From contig NDFF03000004.1 of assembly GCA_002150815.3 (NCBI GenBank), positions 1 to 64,000 of the forward strand: DNA of 64,000 bases. Reading direction: 5' to 3'. The position numbers were made by a program, and so were the translations under genes. This stretch comes from Grammothele lineata. Its lineage: Eukaryota > Basidiomycota > Agaricomycetes > Polyporales > Polyporaceae. The notes beneath the pieces are model-generated. The model was not told the origin of the DNA and searched no databases. It saw nothing but the letters and a program-made list of their open reading frames with translations. The stretch's first letter is position 1, and the number at the start of each line of letters is the position of its first letter. Below are positions 19,402 to 33,080 of this stretch, piece by piece.

Positions 19402-22400
19402 AGAGTGCGTTGGGCTTTGCTTGCTGGGCGTCGCGAAGAGGGAGTAGAAGAGAGAGAAGAAGCGCAACCAGAGAGCAGAAAGCAAGGACGGCTACCGAAC
19501 GGTGTCGTCAGTGGGCATGATGGGCGTCGCTCTTATAGCTCTGGACGCAGGGGAGACGCGTCATGTAGCCGAGGCGTCGAACGGTAGTGGCAGAGGAAGC
19601 CACATCTATGATCGGAAACGACTACGTGATGTAAGCAAAGGAACCTGGATTATACGCGCTAGTCATCGCCGATGACTCACGGCCACCCCTCAGTACTCAG
19701 TCTGCCGTCGAGCCTATCAGGTAATTGCCGATCCCTTGCCTGGACGTCGGGATATCGCCTGAGAGAGATGGGAGGCAATCAACATGGCGTCAAGAGGACT
19801 GTGTAGGACGGGCGTGGTGTATGATTTAGCGGTACTGCATCCTTGCGAACGATGAGTGGACAAGAAGAGACCTACGTGATGGTCTCTTGTCATCTTATCG
19901 CCTAAGGGGAAGCAGAACAAGACTGACCACAGCGGCTAGGCAATCAGTGGCTGTTTCACTTCATGATCGTGAAGCAGTCAAAATCGGTGGTATGTGCTCG
20001 CCATCAGTCAACCTCAGTTCCGCCGGTGCAGACTAGCGATCCGTAAAGTTGTCGATAGCATACTATTGCCAAACTCCAGTGAATGAAGTAGCTCAGCGTC
20101 AAGCGATCCACCTTTCCCTTTCCTTACGGATTTCTCATCGAGTACGCGAGTCGTTGGGATGTTGTTCTCTGAGACGTGAGCCTAGTTCAGACCACAAGAT
20201 TCCACGATCGACATGAGAGCAGTGTGCAAAGGCAACTCCAGGCACGCGCTAAAACCGAGTCTGAGTAATGATCACGGGCGTCAATGCATTAGGCGCTTGA
20301 AGCTGTTCGGCGGTACTCGGGATCGTAGACGCCGTCCCGCTTGTAAACCAACCGCACTGTCGCAACATTAACAGAACACTCTAGACCGGAAGTATGTGGC
20401 GGAAAAGAGTATACGTGTGCAACTTGGGGAAGACCGTGCGTTCTACCATCGTCTCCTTTCATACCGTCTGCTCATACATGTCGCTGGCGCCGGCAACTAG
20501 GCCGAATACTAATCCTCGCTCAACCATTCCGCAGTCGACGGCTCTCCCGGGCCTGCGTTCAGTAGCAACTGTTGCCGAAAACGTCTTTTCCTACACACGG
20601 CAAACCCTCCGACAGGGCATACATAGCGCCCGGCACCCACTTCGTGTGACGAATGGCCACTAATGGCCTTCCCTGTACAGACGTGTCAATCTCGGAAAAT
20701 CCATGTCAGGTGCGTGAAACTCATTCTGCACAGCTGCAGCTACAGACAGCCGATGAATACAACTAGGCCTGCGTACCTTGAACGTAATTCTGCCATAGAA
20801 GAGATATTCTTCGGAGATAGTCTACTGAGGTAGCTGGTGCGTCTGTCCCCGCAATCTAGTCAGACAGTCACGCCCGAGGGCGCGGGGACGTTTCCCAGGG
20901 CACAACTCAAACCGACTTCACTCCTACCGAGGTTATTGCCAGAGTATTCTGCGCAACAGACTCCTGTCGCACTAAACTCTGCACCGGTGGGAGTCATCTT
21001 GGCACGGACATACACGCTGTATTGGCCCTGCCCAGCCAGGCGCAAATGCCTCCCCCGCATCGAACATGTCGAAAACGTACGACAATTGCCCCACATCCCC
21101 ACCCCCACACTCCCGATTACCCCAGGAAACCTTCTCTCTGACACCGAGCCGTTACAGTTTCGCTCGATAAACTCTGCCTCCGCGTAGTTCCTCGGCGGAG
21201 CCCCGCGTCCTGTCCGGAAGCACCCCGATGACCATCCTCGGGCTCCACTTCCACCTCTCCCGCCACCGGTCCGGACGCAGTCGAATTACGCACCATCGAA
21301 GGCGCGGGACGTATACTTACCTCGCTCACGACCGCCCGACACGACGCACTACCCCGCCCGACGACGTCACGGAGCGCCGCCCGACGGTCGCGCGAAGCGT
21401 CGGGCACGCGCGTGCCCCGCCGGGAGAACCACCCACGACGCGGGTCTTGTGACCCTGTGCGCGCACGCGCGACACGGCGGCGATGACGCCCCCTCCTTCG
21501 CATACGCCAGCGGCCGTCACTGCGTCTACTACGGGTGTTATCAGCCCCGGCACCGACCACCGCACCGCACTCTGCCAGTGGGCGGACCCGAACGGTATCG
21601 CTCGGGTCTTCCGCCACCGCGGCACGGCGTTTTCGTCCTGGCGTGCCTTACCTCCAACGGCCCGACGCGCCTGTTCGTCTCCTCGCTTCAACGCTTCAAC
21701 TGTCCGGTACGGTGCAGTAGAGCTCGGCGACGTCAGCGCGGGGTAGACGTCATCCCCGCCGCTTCTTCTCTCCGCTACCGCGCGGGGCCCCGCACCGGCC
21801 GCGGAGGCGAGGACGCGGGGTCGATCCGGGGCAAGCGCGTGCGTCGTCAACTCGACTCAGGGCTCGCTTCACCGTCCTCCTCCTTACGTTTTCTAGACAG
21901 ATATCCGGACCGGACGTCCCCTCCCCCTCTCAGAGAACGCTCTCCTCGCACACCAACGACCAACCGAGCCGTCTCGGATAAGCGTACGCATCCAGAACAT
22001 ACATTATACGCCGATGAATGCGCACCTTGTCCATCCGTACGTCTCTCGACAATTATCCGCTGCCCATCCCGCACCTGACGCGACCAAGCAGCCCACCCCC
22101 CTCACGTGCTTCCCGCCCCCCCCCCGCTGGCGCAGCTCGCATCCACCATAGTCCAAGGTCCACCACGGAAAGCGAATCCCGCCGGACTCCAGAGGCCCGC
22201 CAGGACCGTCCGCCCCGCGCCCGCGAAGCCCGTTGAGTCGATCTGCGGGACGTCCGAGTCTAGTCTATACGTACTTGGTGCCCCTGCTCGACGTCTCGAA
22301 ACCCGTTGGGGGCGACAGACGCATGGACGAGCAGCGCGTCGCTGAATAGCGGACGATCCGGGCCCTCGACGGATTTATCCGGATTTCCCCGTTAAATGCG

Positions 22401-23736
22401 ATGCCCCTTCGAAATGGACTAGCCGAGCCTCGTTACCCTCCTCAGGCTTCTGCGCCTTCGCCTTCGGTGGATTGGGAGAGTTCGTTACAGAGCTCCGTGT
22501 GTTTTCCTACGTCCAAGTGGCCAACGGTGCGCAATAGAGAGCGTCATGCCCGCTTAATGGCGGGTGCGGAACGTTGAACGCTGCTTGTGTCTGGACCTTG
22601 GAAGCGGTCGTGCCAGGGCGCGAAGGCTGCTTGGATGCTTGGATGCCTTCGAACGAGCCAACCGTTGAGCCAGTCTATGCAACTGATGGACGAGCGATGG
22701 CGAAGGGACGTCACAGTACAAAGCGCTTCTACCGTACAAGTCACCAATACACCCAGAAGCGTGACCCCGCGCCTCCGACCTCGTGCATCCCCGTCAAGTC
22801 TACCGATCACGCGCCGCAGAAGCTCGCAGTTGCGATGCGCCGCTATTGGGCCTACTGACCATCGACGCTCGAAATCCGAGACTCAAAGTTCGACCCCGTC
22901 CGATTCTCGTACAGTCTGAGTTCGCCAGCAGAGTTAACAAAACCCGAACCGGCCGGACCGCTCCCCAGCCGTTCCATGTACCATGTCCTACGTACATACA
23001 GAACGTATACTATGCAAACCCGGGCTCATCACGCACGACGCCCGAGCCCATCACGCCCGTCGCTCCTCTCCCGAATTCAATCCAATCCAATCCAGACGCG
23101 TGCCCCCGCCCGTAGTACCCCCGGTCATGCGCGCCTTCCCTTCCGAGGAATACGCTTGCGCCGCTTCGGACTCGGACTCGGACTCGGGATTGTGCATGCC
23201 AAGACGTCGCATCGTGTCGGTGGTGGGGGTGTGGGTTCGCCACTAGAACCCCCCCTCCTTGTCATCCTCGCGCACCTCCTCCGCCGGCGGGTGCAATATT
23301 GATCGATATCCAGATTCCAGGTTCCAAGCGCTCACTCGTGCTCACACATACCCGCACCGTGCAATATACGCAGAGTCGAGTCGCGTCGAGTCGAGTTTAC
23401 ATTAACCGCTTCCGCTTCTATTGATCCACACCCCACGAGCTCTCGAATGAAACGAGATGACACGAGAAAAAAACAAAAGATGAATGATACTCGTACATTA
23501 CTCCCCCCCTCCACGCGCACGCGGGGAACCGAAGGGGAGGCGGGCCGGTAAAATCGTATCGACACAGGTGGAGGTGGCATGGCGGCGGGGGCGGGGCGCT
23601 GCAGGCCCGAAACCCAAGAGCCGAGGAGAGGGATGAGGAGGGGAAGGGAAGGAGGGGTAGAGTCCATCGCGGATCGTACGCGTACGGTGTACAGCAGAGC
23701 AAAGCGCTCAGGCTCAGCAAAACTCGAAGGGCACGC
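19402..23736. other. gene-free stretch; GC-rich from about 21 kb
   Basis: I can support no gene. From 19.4 to about 21.1 kb composition is ordinary. From about 21.1 kb the plus strand becomes C- and CpG-rich, which creates many long but meaningless open frames on both strands. Short periodic runs occur, such as GGACTC repeats near 23160 and GAGTC repeats near 23375. Confidence 0.5.
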
Positions 23737-25309
23737 CTAGTCCTTCTTCAGCTCTCTCCTGAGCACGAACATCCTGTCCCCGTCCGCGCGGGGCGAGACC
23801 TCCTGCACGTTGCGCATGCCTTCCAGGCCTTGCGGACTCCGGCCCTGCGCGACGACGACGTAGATCTCCAGGCCGTCGCCGACCTGTAAAGGGGGGGAGG
23901 GGGGTTAGTGTGGGTGGTGTGAGGAAGAGGTACCGGGAGGGGAGGGCGAAAGGGAAAGGCAAAAGGGAAGAGGGAGCGCGAAAGAAGCCAATGGGGGCCG
24001 GGAGTGGGCGGGGGAGCAAAGCAGGTAGAAGCAAAAGAAAAGCAGAAGCAGAAGCGGGACTGACCTCGATGTGGCGCTCCGTCGCGCTCGTAAACGAGTC
24101 GATGACGATAGCGAGCACGTCCGAGAGCGGGAGGTGTGTCGGGTGCGCTTGCCCGCCCACCGCTTTCTGGTTCTTGAAGTATATCTATGCATCCGCACGC
24201 GCACCATCCCATCCGATGACAGATGCAGATAACGATCGTCACACCACACCACAACGCGCGCGGCGAGAGGCGGGAGCAAGTCGGGTAAGGATCGGGGCAG
24301 CCACGCGTCGTATTGTGGAGCAACAACGACGAAGAGGGACTGACCTGGTTGTCCAAGAAGGGCTGGACGAGCGACTGCGCCGCGCCGGCCGCTCGGCACG
24401 CCTCGCGCTCATATGATCCTACGGGATCAAACGAGTACACAGCGCCGGTACCTGCATATGCGCGGGGGGAGGGGAGAAACCCGTGAGCACTCGGACTATT
24501 AGGAATTGTATGACGTGAATCCGAGGTTCTCGAAGAAGGTCGGGCCACGAGGCGCCCGTACGTAGGAGTACGCGCGTCGCTCTTTCCGTGCGCAGAAGGA
24601 AGGAAGGTGGAAGGGGAACGCGCGGTTTCGAGGGGCGCGTTCGAGGGAACTTGCGCTGATAGCGGGGCTAGGGCACGGGAATAACGGCGGAAACTGCTAC
24701 TTTCGGGGGACACCCGGGCTACCACACGAACGGCGCACCCTCGGCCTGGGAACGGAGGGAAAGGAAGGAAGGAAAGGAGAAGGAACACTTACCGTCCTCC
24801 TCGATGCCGCCGAGGATGTTGTAGACGTAGTAGGGGAAGAATCGTTGCGCGTAGAGCATGGTCTGGATCAGACGGGCGATCGCGCGCAGGGGCATATCCT
24901 TTGCGTGTGCGTGGCGGTACCACTGGGCACACGAACGGGACGGTGAGATCGCGGCGCGACGCGTGGTGAGCGGAGCCGACGCACCTCCAACCGCTGCTTC
25001 ACCTTCTTGACAAACATGTTCCCGTCTGCCGCGAAGCCGTTTACGGCCAGGACGGCGCGGTCCGTTCTGCAGGAGCAGAGGATGGGTCAGCACACGAGAT
25101 CGGGTAGGGTGTATGCGCGCGAAAGAGGAGACGCACAGTCGGAAGACCTTTGGCGCATAGCGGGTTTGTATGCTGTAGCCTTCGCTTTGGCGGGTGTCGC
25201 CCGCGATGACGGTGAAGTCGGCGCCGGCGATGGCGAGGATGGTGCCGCCGTTGTCGGTGTAGGGGTTGAAGGAGCGCTGCTGGGGCTGGGAGAAGGAGCC
25301 GTCCGGCAT
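23737..25309 (-). CDS. PRE7: 20S proteasome subunit beta-6 (PSMB1/Pre7)
   Basis: Six minus-strand exons, 25309-25137, 25066-24985, 24922-24793, 24451-24345, 24184-24065 and 23883-23737, give 252 residues, close to the family's about 240. The start [11 protein letters not shown] is followed by the core [20 protein letters not shown], then [50 protein letters not shown] and [15 protein letters not shown] are further family blocks; the C terminus is [10 protein letters not shown]. This subunit is a non-catalytic member of the beta ring of the 20S core; it lacks the N-terminal nucleophile Thr context of beta-1, -2 and -5. Three introns are long for this window (341, 160 and 181 bp, against 50-65 bp elsewhere). 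It is the only recognisable gene in the GC-rich tract. It is certainly essential in yeast. Confidence 0.95.
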
Positions 25310-27136
25310 CGTGGTTATGTTGGAGGGCGTGGAGGACGGCGAGTCGGGATGGGCCGGGCGGCGCGCAGGGGCAGATGGAGGAGAGGGCGTGCGAGGAGGA
25401 GGGTAATATAGAGGCGACGAGGGCCGCGTCAGTTTCTGAGGAGGACGCGCGGCGGAGGCGCTCGCGGGCGGAGTTTGGAAGTTGGGGTAAAGCCGAGATT
25501 TCAGCTTCGCGCGCCGCACGCACGCACAGGCGCCCCGCCGCCCTCGGTCTCTCCTCTTCGGGCCTCGCACGCTTCCTGCGCGAGGGTGCGGCTCCCAGGG
25601 AAGAGCTCGCGCAGGCACACCGGCGAGCCAGTCCACAGTCCACGCTCCGCGGCGAGTGGCAGGCGTCGCCGCGTCCACCGCCTTCGACTTCCCTATCGCT
25701 CCCATTCTGATCCCCCGTGCCTTCCCTCCCCGACATTATCCCGCGTCCCACTCTCCCGGGCGTCCTGCGCCTCCCGCCCCCGCCCGCCCATCCGCCTCGC
25801 GCTCCCCCATTCACTCCCTGTGCGCCCTCGCGCCCTACTCAATGCCCGTCGCGCACGCGCCGTGCGATGCGCCGCATCCATTCTACTCTCCCTCCCGACT
25901 CAGCGCGCACCCCGACTCGTCCTAGAACAATTCGCCGGGCGTCTGCGCGCTGGGAACGCCCCCCGATAGCCCTCCCCGGAAGCCCCTTCACAGAACGGCC
26001 AACTGAATGTGTGCCCCCTTACAAGCCCCTGCGAGCCCTGCAAATCCCCCCGCGCCCTCGCCGCGCCCTCCCACGCGCGCCGTTCGACCTCTGGCTCTCC
26101 CAGGCGAAACTCTGCGGCCTGCGCGGCCAGATAGTGCACACTACAGCACTCGTCCCGCCGGAGGCCCGCGCCGCGTGCCCGTCCGCTCTCCGGGCTCCAC
26201 GACGCCACTTTCGTCGGGTGCGTGGTGGCGACGAGTGCGCCGCCTCCCTTCCTTGTGGTGAGCCACCAGCGCTGAGACTGCAAGTTATCAAACCTATCTA
26301 CAGGGTTCCCCGGAGAAACCCCGGTGTCCTACGCCTGCCAGCCTTTCCTCTTCGGGCCCCATCTCGACAGGCGTCGTCGAGCGTCGAGCGACCAGCGGAC
26401 GTCCGAGTCGTCCGGGGCCGGCGTTCGAAATGAGGAAGAGGAAGGCGGACTTCTCCTACTTCTGCCGGCGGTCGAGGGTTACTGGCCTACATGGAGGTCG
26501 TCGACGCGCGATACGTAACATGTTAGCGTCGAGGTTACCGGGTTCAGCGTGGCGTGTCGGGTGGCGTTTAACCATTAGCAGGCTTTGCTGACAATAGGGA
26601 CGCGGTCGTAATCATGTCGACACCCGGTTGAACGAATCACCAAGCTCGTATTCACGAGTCTCTGTCAGTCGTCCCGGCACCCCGAAACCTCCCGAAACAC
26701 GCCTGAGGTGGAGTGCTCAGCAGCATATGACCCCCACTGGGCTCGACCGGCAGGGGCGCACCTCGCGTCCTCACGCATACCATACGGGAGCAAAGCTCAG
26801 ACTTGATACCGATACAAAACGAGCACCCGCCTTTCATACCCACCCGGCACGCTCGTCCTTCGCAGTCCTGACCCTCGATGGAGTGCGTTCTGCGAACGCA
26901 TACAGTGCGTGCTCTCTACCTAAGAAGAACCCTCGACACGTGGCTGGGCCCACTGTAGACCATACTCCACCGCCCTCCCACAAGTCGTCATCGTGGTGCG
27001 CGCACGAAGCCCTACCAGCCCCGCTCTCGTCCAAGTTCTCGCTCCTGCTTGGTGCACACCTCGAGTCGCTATATCGCGAGGCGGCCACTGCCACCCACAC
27101 CAATAATATGAATCCCAGGGCAGGTCCGCCTTACGT

Positions 27137-27156
27137 CTTACTTACTTACTTACTTA
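27137..27156. repeat. (CTTA)5 microsatellite
   Basis: Five perfect CTTA units followed by CTAC. Confidence 0.9.
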
Positions 27157-28055
27157 CTACCCGCAGGGGCATCTCCAAGGTCACAGCGATGCGATATCGT
27201 TATAAGCTTTTTGGCTCTCATTGCCTCATTGCCTCATCTTTCCCTTTCTTTCTCCTTTTTACGTAGATAGATACCCGCCCCGGGCCATCGACAGTTCCCA
27301 CCTGCCTGTCTCTCACGCAGTCGCGGCCGGGCGGCCGTCTGTCCGGAGATTCTTCGGCGTGCAGAAAATCGAGCGTGGGGTTCGCGAGGGTGGGGACGAA
27401 AATACTCACGACCTGCAACGTGCGGATCCGCCGCTCTCCCAGGCGTTCGACTTATTCTATGTATGCCGGTAAGTGACTCAGTACGTACATGCGTGCATTC
27501 TATGATTTACGATAGCACAGCACAGAGCGATGACTGACGAATACACTCGTATAGATAGGCGAAATTGCCTCGCGTTCGTATTCGCATTCCAATCCCACCC
27601 ATACATGCACACGCATACACACGGACGAAGCTGAAGTCCGAGCTACGACTGAAGGCAATCGCACGCCCACCGCGCATCGTGGTGCGTACCTGCCCACCCG
27701 CGCCACCGCCGCACCCGCGACCATCCATCTCCGCGACTCGCGCGATCTCGGCCGGTGCGAGATCTGTCTCTCGGACTCCCGCAGACTGTCAATGTCACTC
27801 TCCCGCCAACGCCAATGTCAACACTAGTGCTAAGTTTGCAGCCCCCGAGTACCCCTGAGAACGCCAGCAACACGCGGCGCGCAGCCGTCTAACCCACGAT
27901 TCGCAGTCCACGACTCGCAACCCACGACCCAAGCCCGAAGACCCACGCGCTATTCCTAGGTCCTAGGCACGTCCTTCGGCGGTAGCTAGACGCAGCCGCG
28001 AATAGGCTCGCGACATACTGTGAGTAAACTCGCCGGCGTTACCGTCGACCTTGGG

Positions 28056-28091
28056 TCTCGGGGCTCGGGGCTCGGGGGCTCGGGGCTCGGG
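28056..28091. repeat. GGGGCTC minisatellite
   Basis: Four to five units of CTCGGGG with small length changes (one unit has five G). The minus strand is C-rich. The G-runs could form a quadruplex, which is an inference. Confidence 0.8.
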
Positions 28092-28548
28092 TCTTCGGCA
28101 TTCTATCTTCTCCTATCCTATACTTACTCGTCCTCGCCTTCACCTTCGTCCTCGTATTCAGACGCGTGCCACCGCTACCGCCAGTTACAGCCTGTCAAAA
28201 GCCTCATTCCGCGTGCACACATGCTCGCAGGGACGCGCGGACGCGGACGCGGTGCTCCGTCGCGTTCGGGGCAGGTCACGCCCCCGCGTGGACCCTTCGA
28301 AGGGGGTAGGTAGGGCGTTCGCGAATCCCGCGCGCGGCCCCGCCTCGTCGCCTTACCCAGGCTCCCCCTCGTCGCGTTCAACAAGTTGTCGCGAGTTCGC
28401 ATGGGATCGCCGGGGTTTCGACGCTACGGGCGTCGCTCACGTCAGCCCTCGACTCGGAATATCGAACGTCGAACGTCGAGTGGCGACTCGGAAGGTTTCC
28501 AGAATCGGACGGCGCGGATCCCCCTGACGGTACTCGGTTGCGCGCGCT

Positions 28549-28567
28549 GGCAGGCAGGCAGGCAGGC
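28549..28567. repeat. (GGCA)n microsatellite
   Basis: Nearly five GGCA units. Confidence 0.85.
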
Positions 28568-31500
28568 GCCTGGCTGTATCGAGCGCGGCGAAGATCAGCG
28601 AAGATCCCGAGGATAGACGGGGTGTGGCTGCCTTTCTGCTGGTTGCTGGTAAGTTGGGTACGTGCTCGAAAAGAGGTCGCCGAGCGCCGAGCGCTGGAGG
28701 GTGAGGATGGGGGTGAAGTAGGGTGGTACGTATGCGCATCGGAGTCCAGGCCTTGCGACGCTTGTCTGAGGACCGTCTTTCGAAGAGAGTCTGGGCTTCG
28801 GCTGTGCCACCCATTCAGCGATTCCTGGTTGTTAATGCTCTTGAAGGTATTGACGAAGGTGAATTCCCAGATCTTCGCACCTGGCATGGCGTGCATCGCC
28901 CTGCAGCTACAGTCTGTCAAGACGTCCGCCTTGCAAGCGTAGACGCGCACGGGCGAACGCTGCGCGAGCTGTCCGCTCAAGACGCCGTCCGACTTCTCCC
29001 GCGTCGTGGTGGTTCTTTGCAATGGGTCCGTGTCCAGCACGGCGGGAGCGCTGCATGCGTCTTCAACTTGCACTGCTCCCGCCGTCGCTACTTACGGAAG
29101 CATACGCAGCCGCACAATTCCTCTCGCGTTCCGCCGGCCCGCCTCCTCCCGTGCGCATACATCAGCTCTGACCTCGCGTTTTGTTCATACATAGTGCCCG
29201 TACGTGTCGTCAACATGACGCGCCGCCCCACTCCGTGGCTATCGCAAACCATCCTAGGGCTCGTAGCCCGCCTAGACCGCCTCTGCCCCACCGCGCCGCG
29301 AAAAGTCAAACGACGCGAAGCTACCGCCGCCCCTGCACGCCCACGCGCGAGCGGCGAGAGTGCTGTAGCGAGTTTGGGGTCGCTTCGGATTCAGGCTCGG
29401 GCTCGCTGGCAGGGCCCCTTTCGCCCCTTCACCCTTTCCCTCCCTCCCACCGGGCTCAGGCTCGAAGCTTCCGACTGGCCCCGCGCCCGTCCCCGTCGGC
29501 GATCAATCTGGCTCGCTCTCGTGCGCGTGCGTACGGGCGGCAGGCGACTCAATGGGCGGCGCGGGTGCAGACTCGCACCGGGCGCTCGGGAGTCAATATG
29601 TATTCCTGGACCGAGATAGAAAGCCGCGTTTGCGAAGAAGAATCCAAAGCGCGCCCAGGGCAGGTCGCGGTCGAGGTCGAGAAGAAGAGAACGTTCGGGT
29701 GACAGCGGCCGCCGGCGTGGCACGTCCTGTCGCGGCGCGCGACCGTCGCGGGTGCAGGCGGGTACTTCGGGGTGCGGGCATGTGTCCCCTCGGGGCTTCG
29801 CGGTTGGACTTTTGGACGCGGAGGAGCCGCAGGTGGCCTGTGTTGAGGAGGTTACAGAGGCCTGGACCTCCTCTCGCCCTCCGAGCACGCATCTCGCGAT
29901 GGCATCTTCGACGCCAGCCCCCTCATTGCCACATCGCTCCACCAGAACGCTGCCGTCGCGTTCTCGACCGCGATCCCGCTTGGCCTCCTCCTCCTCCTAC
30001 GACAACCACTCCCGCCCTCGCCCGCTGAGAGGCTTCTGTGCCGCCGGCACACACGCTCAAGCGCCGCACGCTCCTACCCCCGACGCGCCCCTCCACGCTT
30101 CGCCCCCGCGCGCGGCGGAGCCTCGGGCACTCCCACGCCCCTCTGCAGGTTTCTCCGCGCGCCCGGCCGCTCTCCCTGCACGCCCCGAGCCTCGAGCTCG
30201 CACCTCGCACCCCGACGCAGCCCAAGTTCTTCCCAGCACGACCCGCCCGCGCTCATGCCTATGCTTCTCCCGACACTCGTCGGACTGCGGGCGCCCGCAC
30301 AGCGTCGAGGAAGGTTCGGCGTGCACGCGAAGGGAGGATGCTTATTGCCTCCTTGGTGCACGCGTCCCGACGGGCAAGCACACAGAAGACCACGGGAGGC
30401 CCCGGGAAGGCCAAGATCGAGTCTCAGGCGTGCTCTGTCTGTATCTCCGTTCCCAGGGTGGCGCGGGAGAGCGTGCGCGCACGCTGTCGCGGGCCGGTGC
30501 TGGTACCGTCGCCCCGACGCTGGGTTCGCAAGAGCGCGCACGGCAGACGGCGCGCGGTGTCATCTCGTGCGAGGGGCATGTACTGAGCGGGCACTGTCGC
30601 TTGCGCGCGTGCCCCACCGCCTGGGTGCGCTGTGTACGTTGTTGTTCGCGGTACGCGTCCTGATGACGACGGCGGCCCCGCAGTAGCGTGGTTGCTGCCA
30701 GCCTGGGCTTGACTCTACCCTCTCCGCGTCTCCACATACATGCCCAGCGGGTGCAGTGGTAGGTTGGAATCGCGCGCGGCGCGTCATCCGGGAGATGGCT
30801 CGCATGCCGTACTCGTACTTGGTCGGCATACTGGCGTGGATACTACTCCGGCGTGAGGCGACCTTCCCGTCTTTGTCTCTCCACCCCGACACGTTCCGCT
30901 CAAATCTCGAACCCTTACGCGTCAGCACACACATACACGGTGATATCGCGCACGCCACTCGCGCGATAGTATTTCCCCGAGCGCGCCTCACGCCGCGAAT
31001 CGCGGATGGGACGCACTGCGAGCCCGTCGGGACGCGCGCGTCAACGGGCAGCGATAGCACTTGGACTACGGCTTGCTATCGAGCGCGCATTGACAGACCG
31101 GCACGTTCGTCGTCGCATCCTCGTATCTTCCTCCAATTTTCGCTGTCGCAATCGCGCGCCAGGTATCTTTGTCCGGTCTCTCGATGTCGCGAGCCCGTCA
31201 AACGCTTCGTCGACGCCGATTGCTTATCTGCTCTCCCGCGGATCACTGTGTCTTTGTCACCGTCACTCAACACTCGCGTGGAAATTGCTTCCTCATCGCA
31301 GAGCTCGGGGCGCGACGCGGGCTCGAACGGGTACGCGTCGCGTCGCGAGCGAGGCAGGGCGCCCCGAGGACTCCCCGGCTGGCGCGCAATGGAGACCGGA
31401 TATGGCGCGCGGAGGCGCACGCTTGGGACCCTGCTTTGTTCTTTGTGGTTTTTCGGGGCGCGAGAGGACGGGAGTCGTTTCCACTAGGATCGTCGTGCGA

Positions 31501-33080
31501 CGTGCGTTGGTGCTGCGCGCGGGGAGTGCGGTGGGGTTGCTAGTTGCGTATCGCCCATACCCGTACCCCGAGAGGGAGTCGGTATCGATTTCGGGGAAAG
31601 GCGAAGGCTGAGGACGCAAATAGCGTACTTGGCGTAGACGGGGGCTCCTTAGCTACTTACGTCGCGTTTTCGCATGCGCGACCGGTATCTACGCGCGCGT
31701 CGACGCGTATTGACGTCGGGATTGTACACGGGTGGCGGTACTCCTCCGAGGTCGCGTACGTACGCACGGAGCCTGGAGAAGTTATCTCAGATGGCTCGAC
31801 CTCGTTCTCGCGCGCAGGTCGGGGAACCTCACTCGGCAGCCGTCGAAGCTGGCACTTCATTATCGCCTCGCTCTCACGATCGCGAGGGGGCGGTGTCGTC
31901 GGCAAGGAAAGGGCTGCTAATAATGGGTGGTTTGCTGACTGTCTGTTCTCACTGACTGTTGCTTACTAGTGTTATCGCTCGGAGATGAACGTGTGCCGGG
32001 TTCTGCTTACTGGGATTGCCCGACGCTAGGGAGCGAGAACGCGTGTGGTCACTGCTGCGCCCCGTCACGGTGGAGTGTTTCATGCACTTTCGCGGACTCC
32101 GTCTACCTCACGCTCATTCTGAGCTAACTCGAATCGAAGTTGGGTTGATCAGCCGTATGAACACACGCTTTACCAAGCATGTCGGTCCTCGCGGCGACGA
32201 GTCTGATTCTCCAGGATGTTGTTCTGAACCCCGCCGTGCCATGCTAGCTCAAGGAAGAGCCTCGGAGGTTTTACGCACTAGACACGCCGAGCGGCGATGC
32301 GTAGCGGCGCCACAACGTCTTGCCCCGATAAGGCAACCGCTGTGGTTCGCATGACTCGTGGCCACCATACCGGCCGGTAGGATATTCTGCTCATAGTTCG
32401 GTATTTGTACTGGACAAAAATGGTGGCACCTCGACAATAATACGCAGATATTACCCATACGTATAGCTTCTGTCCAGAATCGAGGAATCCGATCTTGAGG
32501 CTCGAGGACCGGTGGTCCACCGTCCGTATTTTCTCCGCGGTAGGGTCATCAAATTCAATGTGACTGTTTCTCCGCGGTTAAGGACAGGCCGCTTGCCGTA
32601 GCGTCCTCGTATATTGAATATACGAAGCACTCTAGAAAGCGAGAAGCGTCAGTATGGTTCACGGGGATCCCCCCTCCACGCGGTGCACGCAACATCGAAG
32701 CGGAGACGGGAAATTATGAACTTTGAAGCACACAAACTCGGTTCACGAGGTATATTCTCTGCGGAGATATAGCTTTCTTGAATACGGAAGCATTGACCTA
32801 GAGAGGTCGAGCCATAAGGAACTTAATGTGGGGAATCAAACTATCTCCGACATTTACCATTGGTCGTCCGTGAGGTATTCGTGAAGGGAGAGTGTGGGGC
32901 GTCAGAGTACTTCGCTATCATCTGATGTGGATTTCTCTGCTGGTACTTCTGATGTCTGGAGCAGGGCTCTGAACGTCTGAACGTGCTCAGCTACGGCTCA
33001 AGGCCATCAATTGCCCATGCGTTCGTCCCTTGCACAAGGACTACTAGCTACCACAGTACATGGTCAGCCTACTATCAGCC

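Larger units (their letters stand above)
25310..33080. other. GC-rich gene-poor tract
   Basis: About 7.8 kb without a supportable gene. The part to about 31.6 kb is rich in CpG and C on the plus strand, giving dozens of overlapping Arg/Pro/Ala-rich open frames on both strands, none with a recognisable domain. It contains short simple repeats. After 31.6 kb composition returns to normal, and 31.9-33.08 kb shows no gene either. It may carry non-coding transcription or long UTRs; nothing in the sequence proves this. Confidence 0.5.

Noticed and set aside
21300..31600. Dozens of overlapping 100-300 codon open frames on both strands
   Set aside because: They are Arg/Pro/Ala/Ser-rich, overlap one another in several frames, and have no domain. 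They follow from high GC and few stop codons rather than coding.
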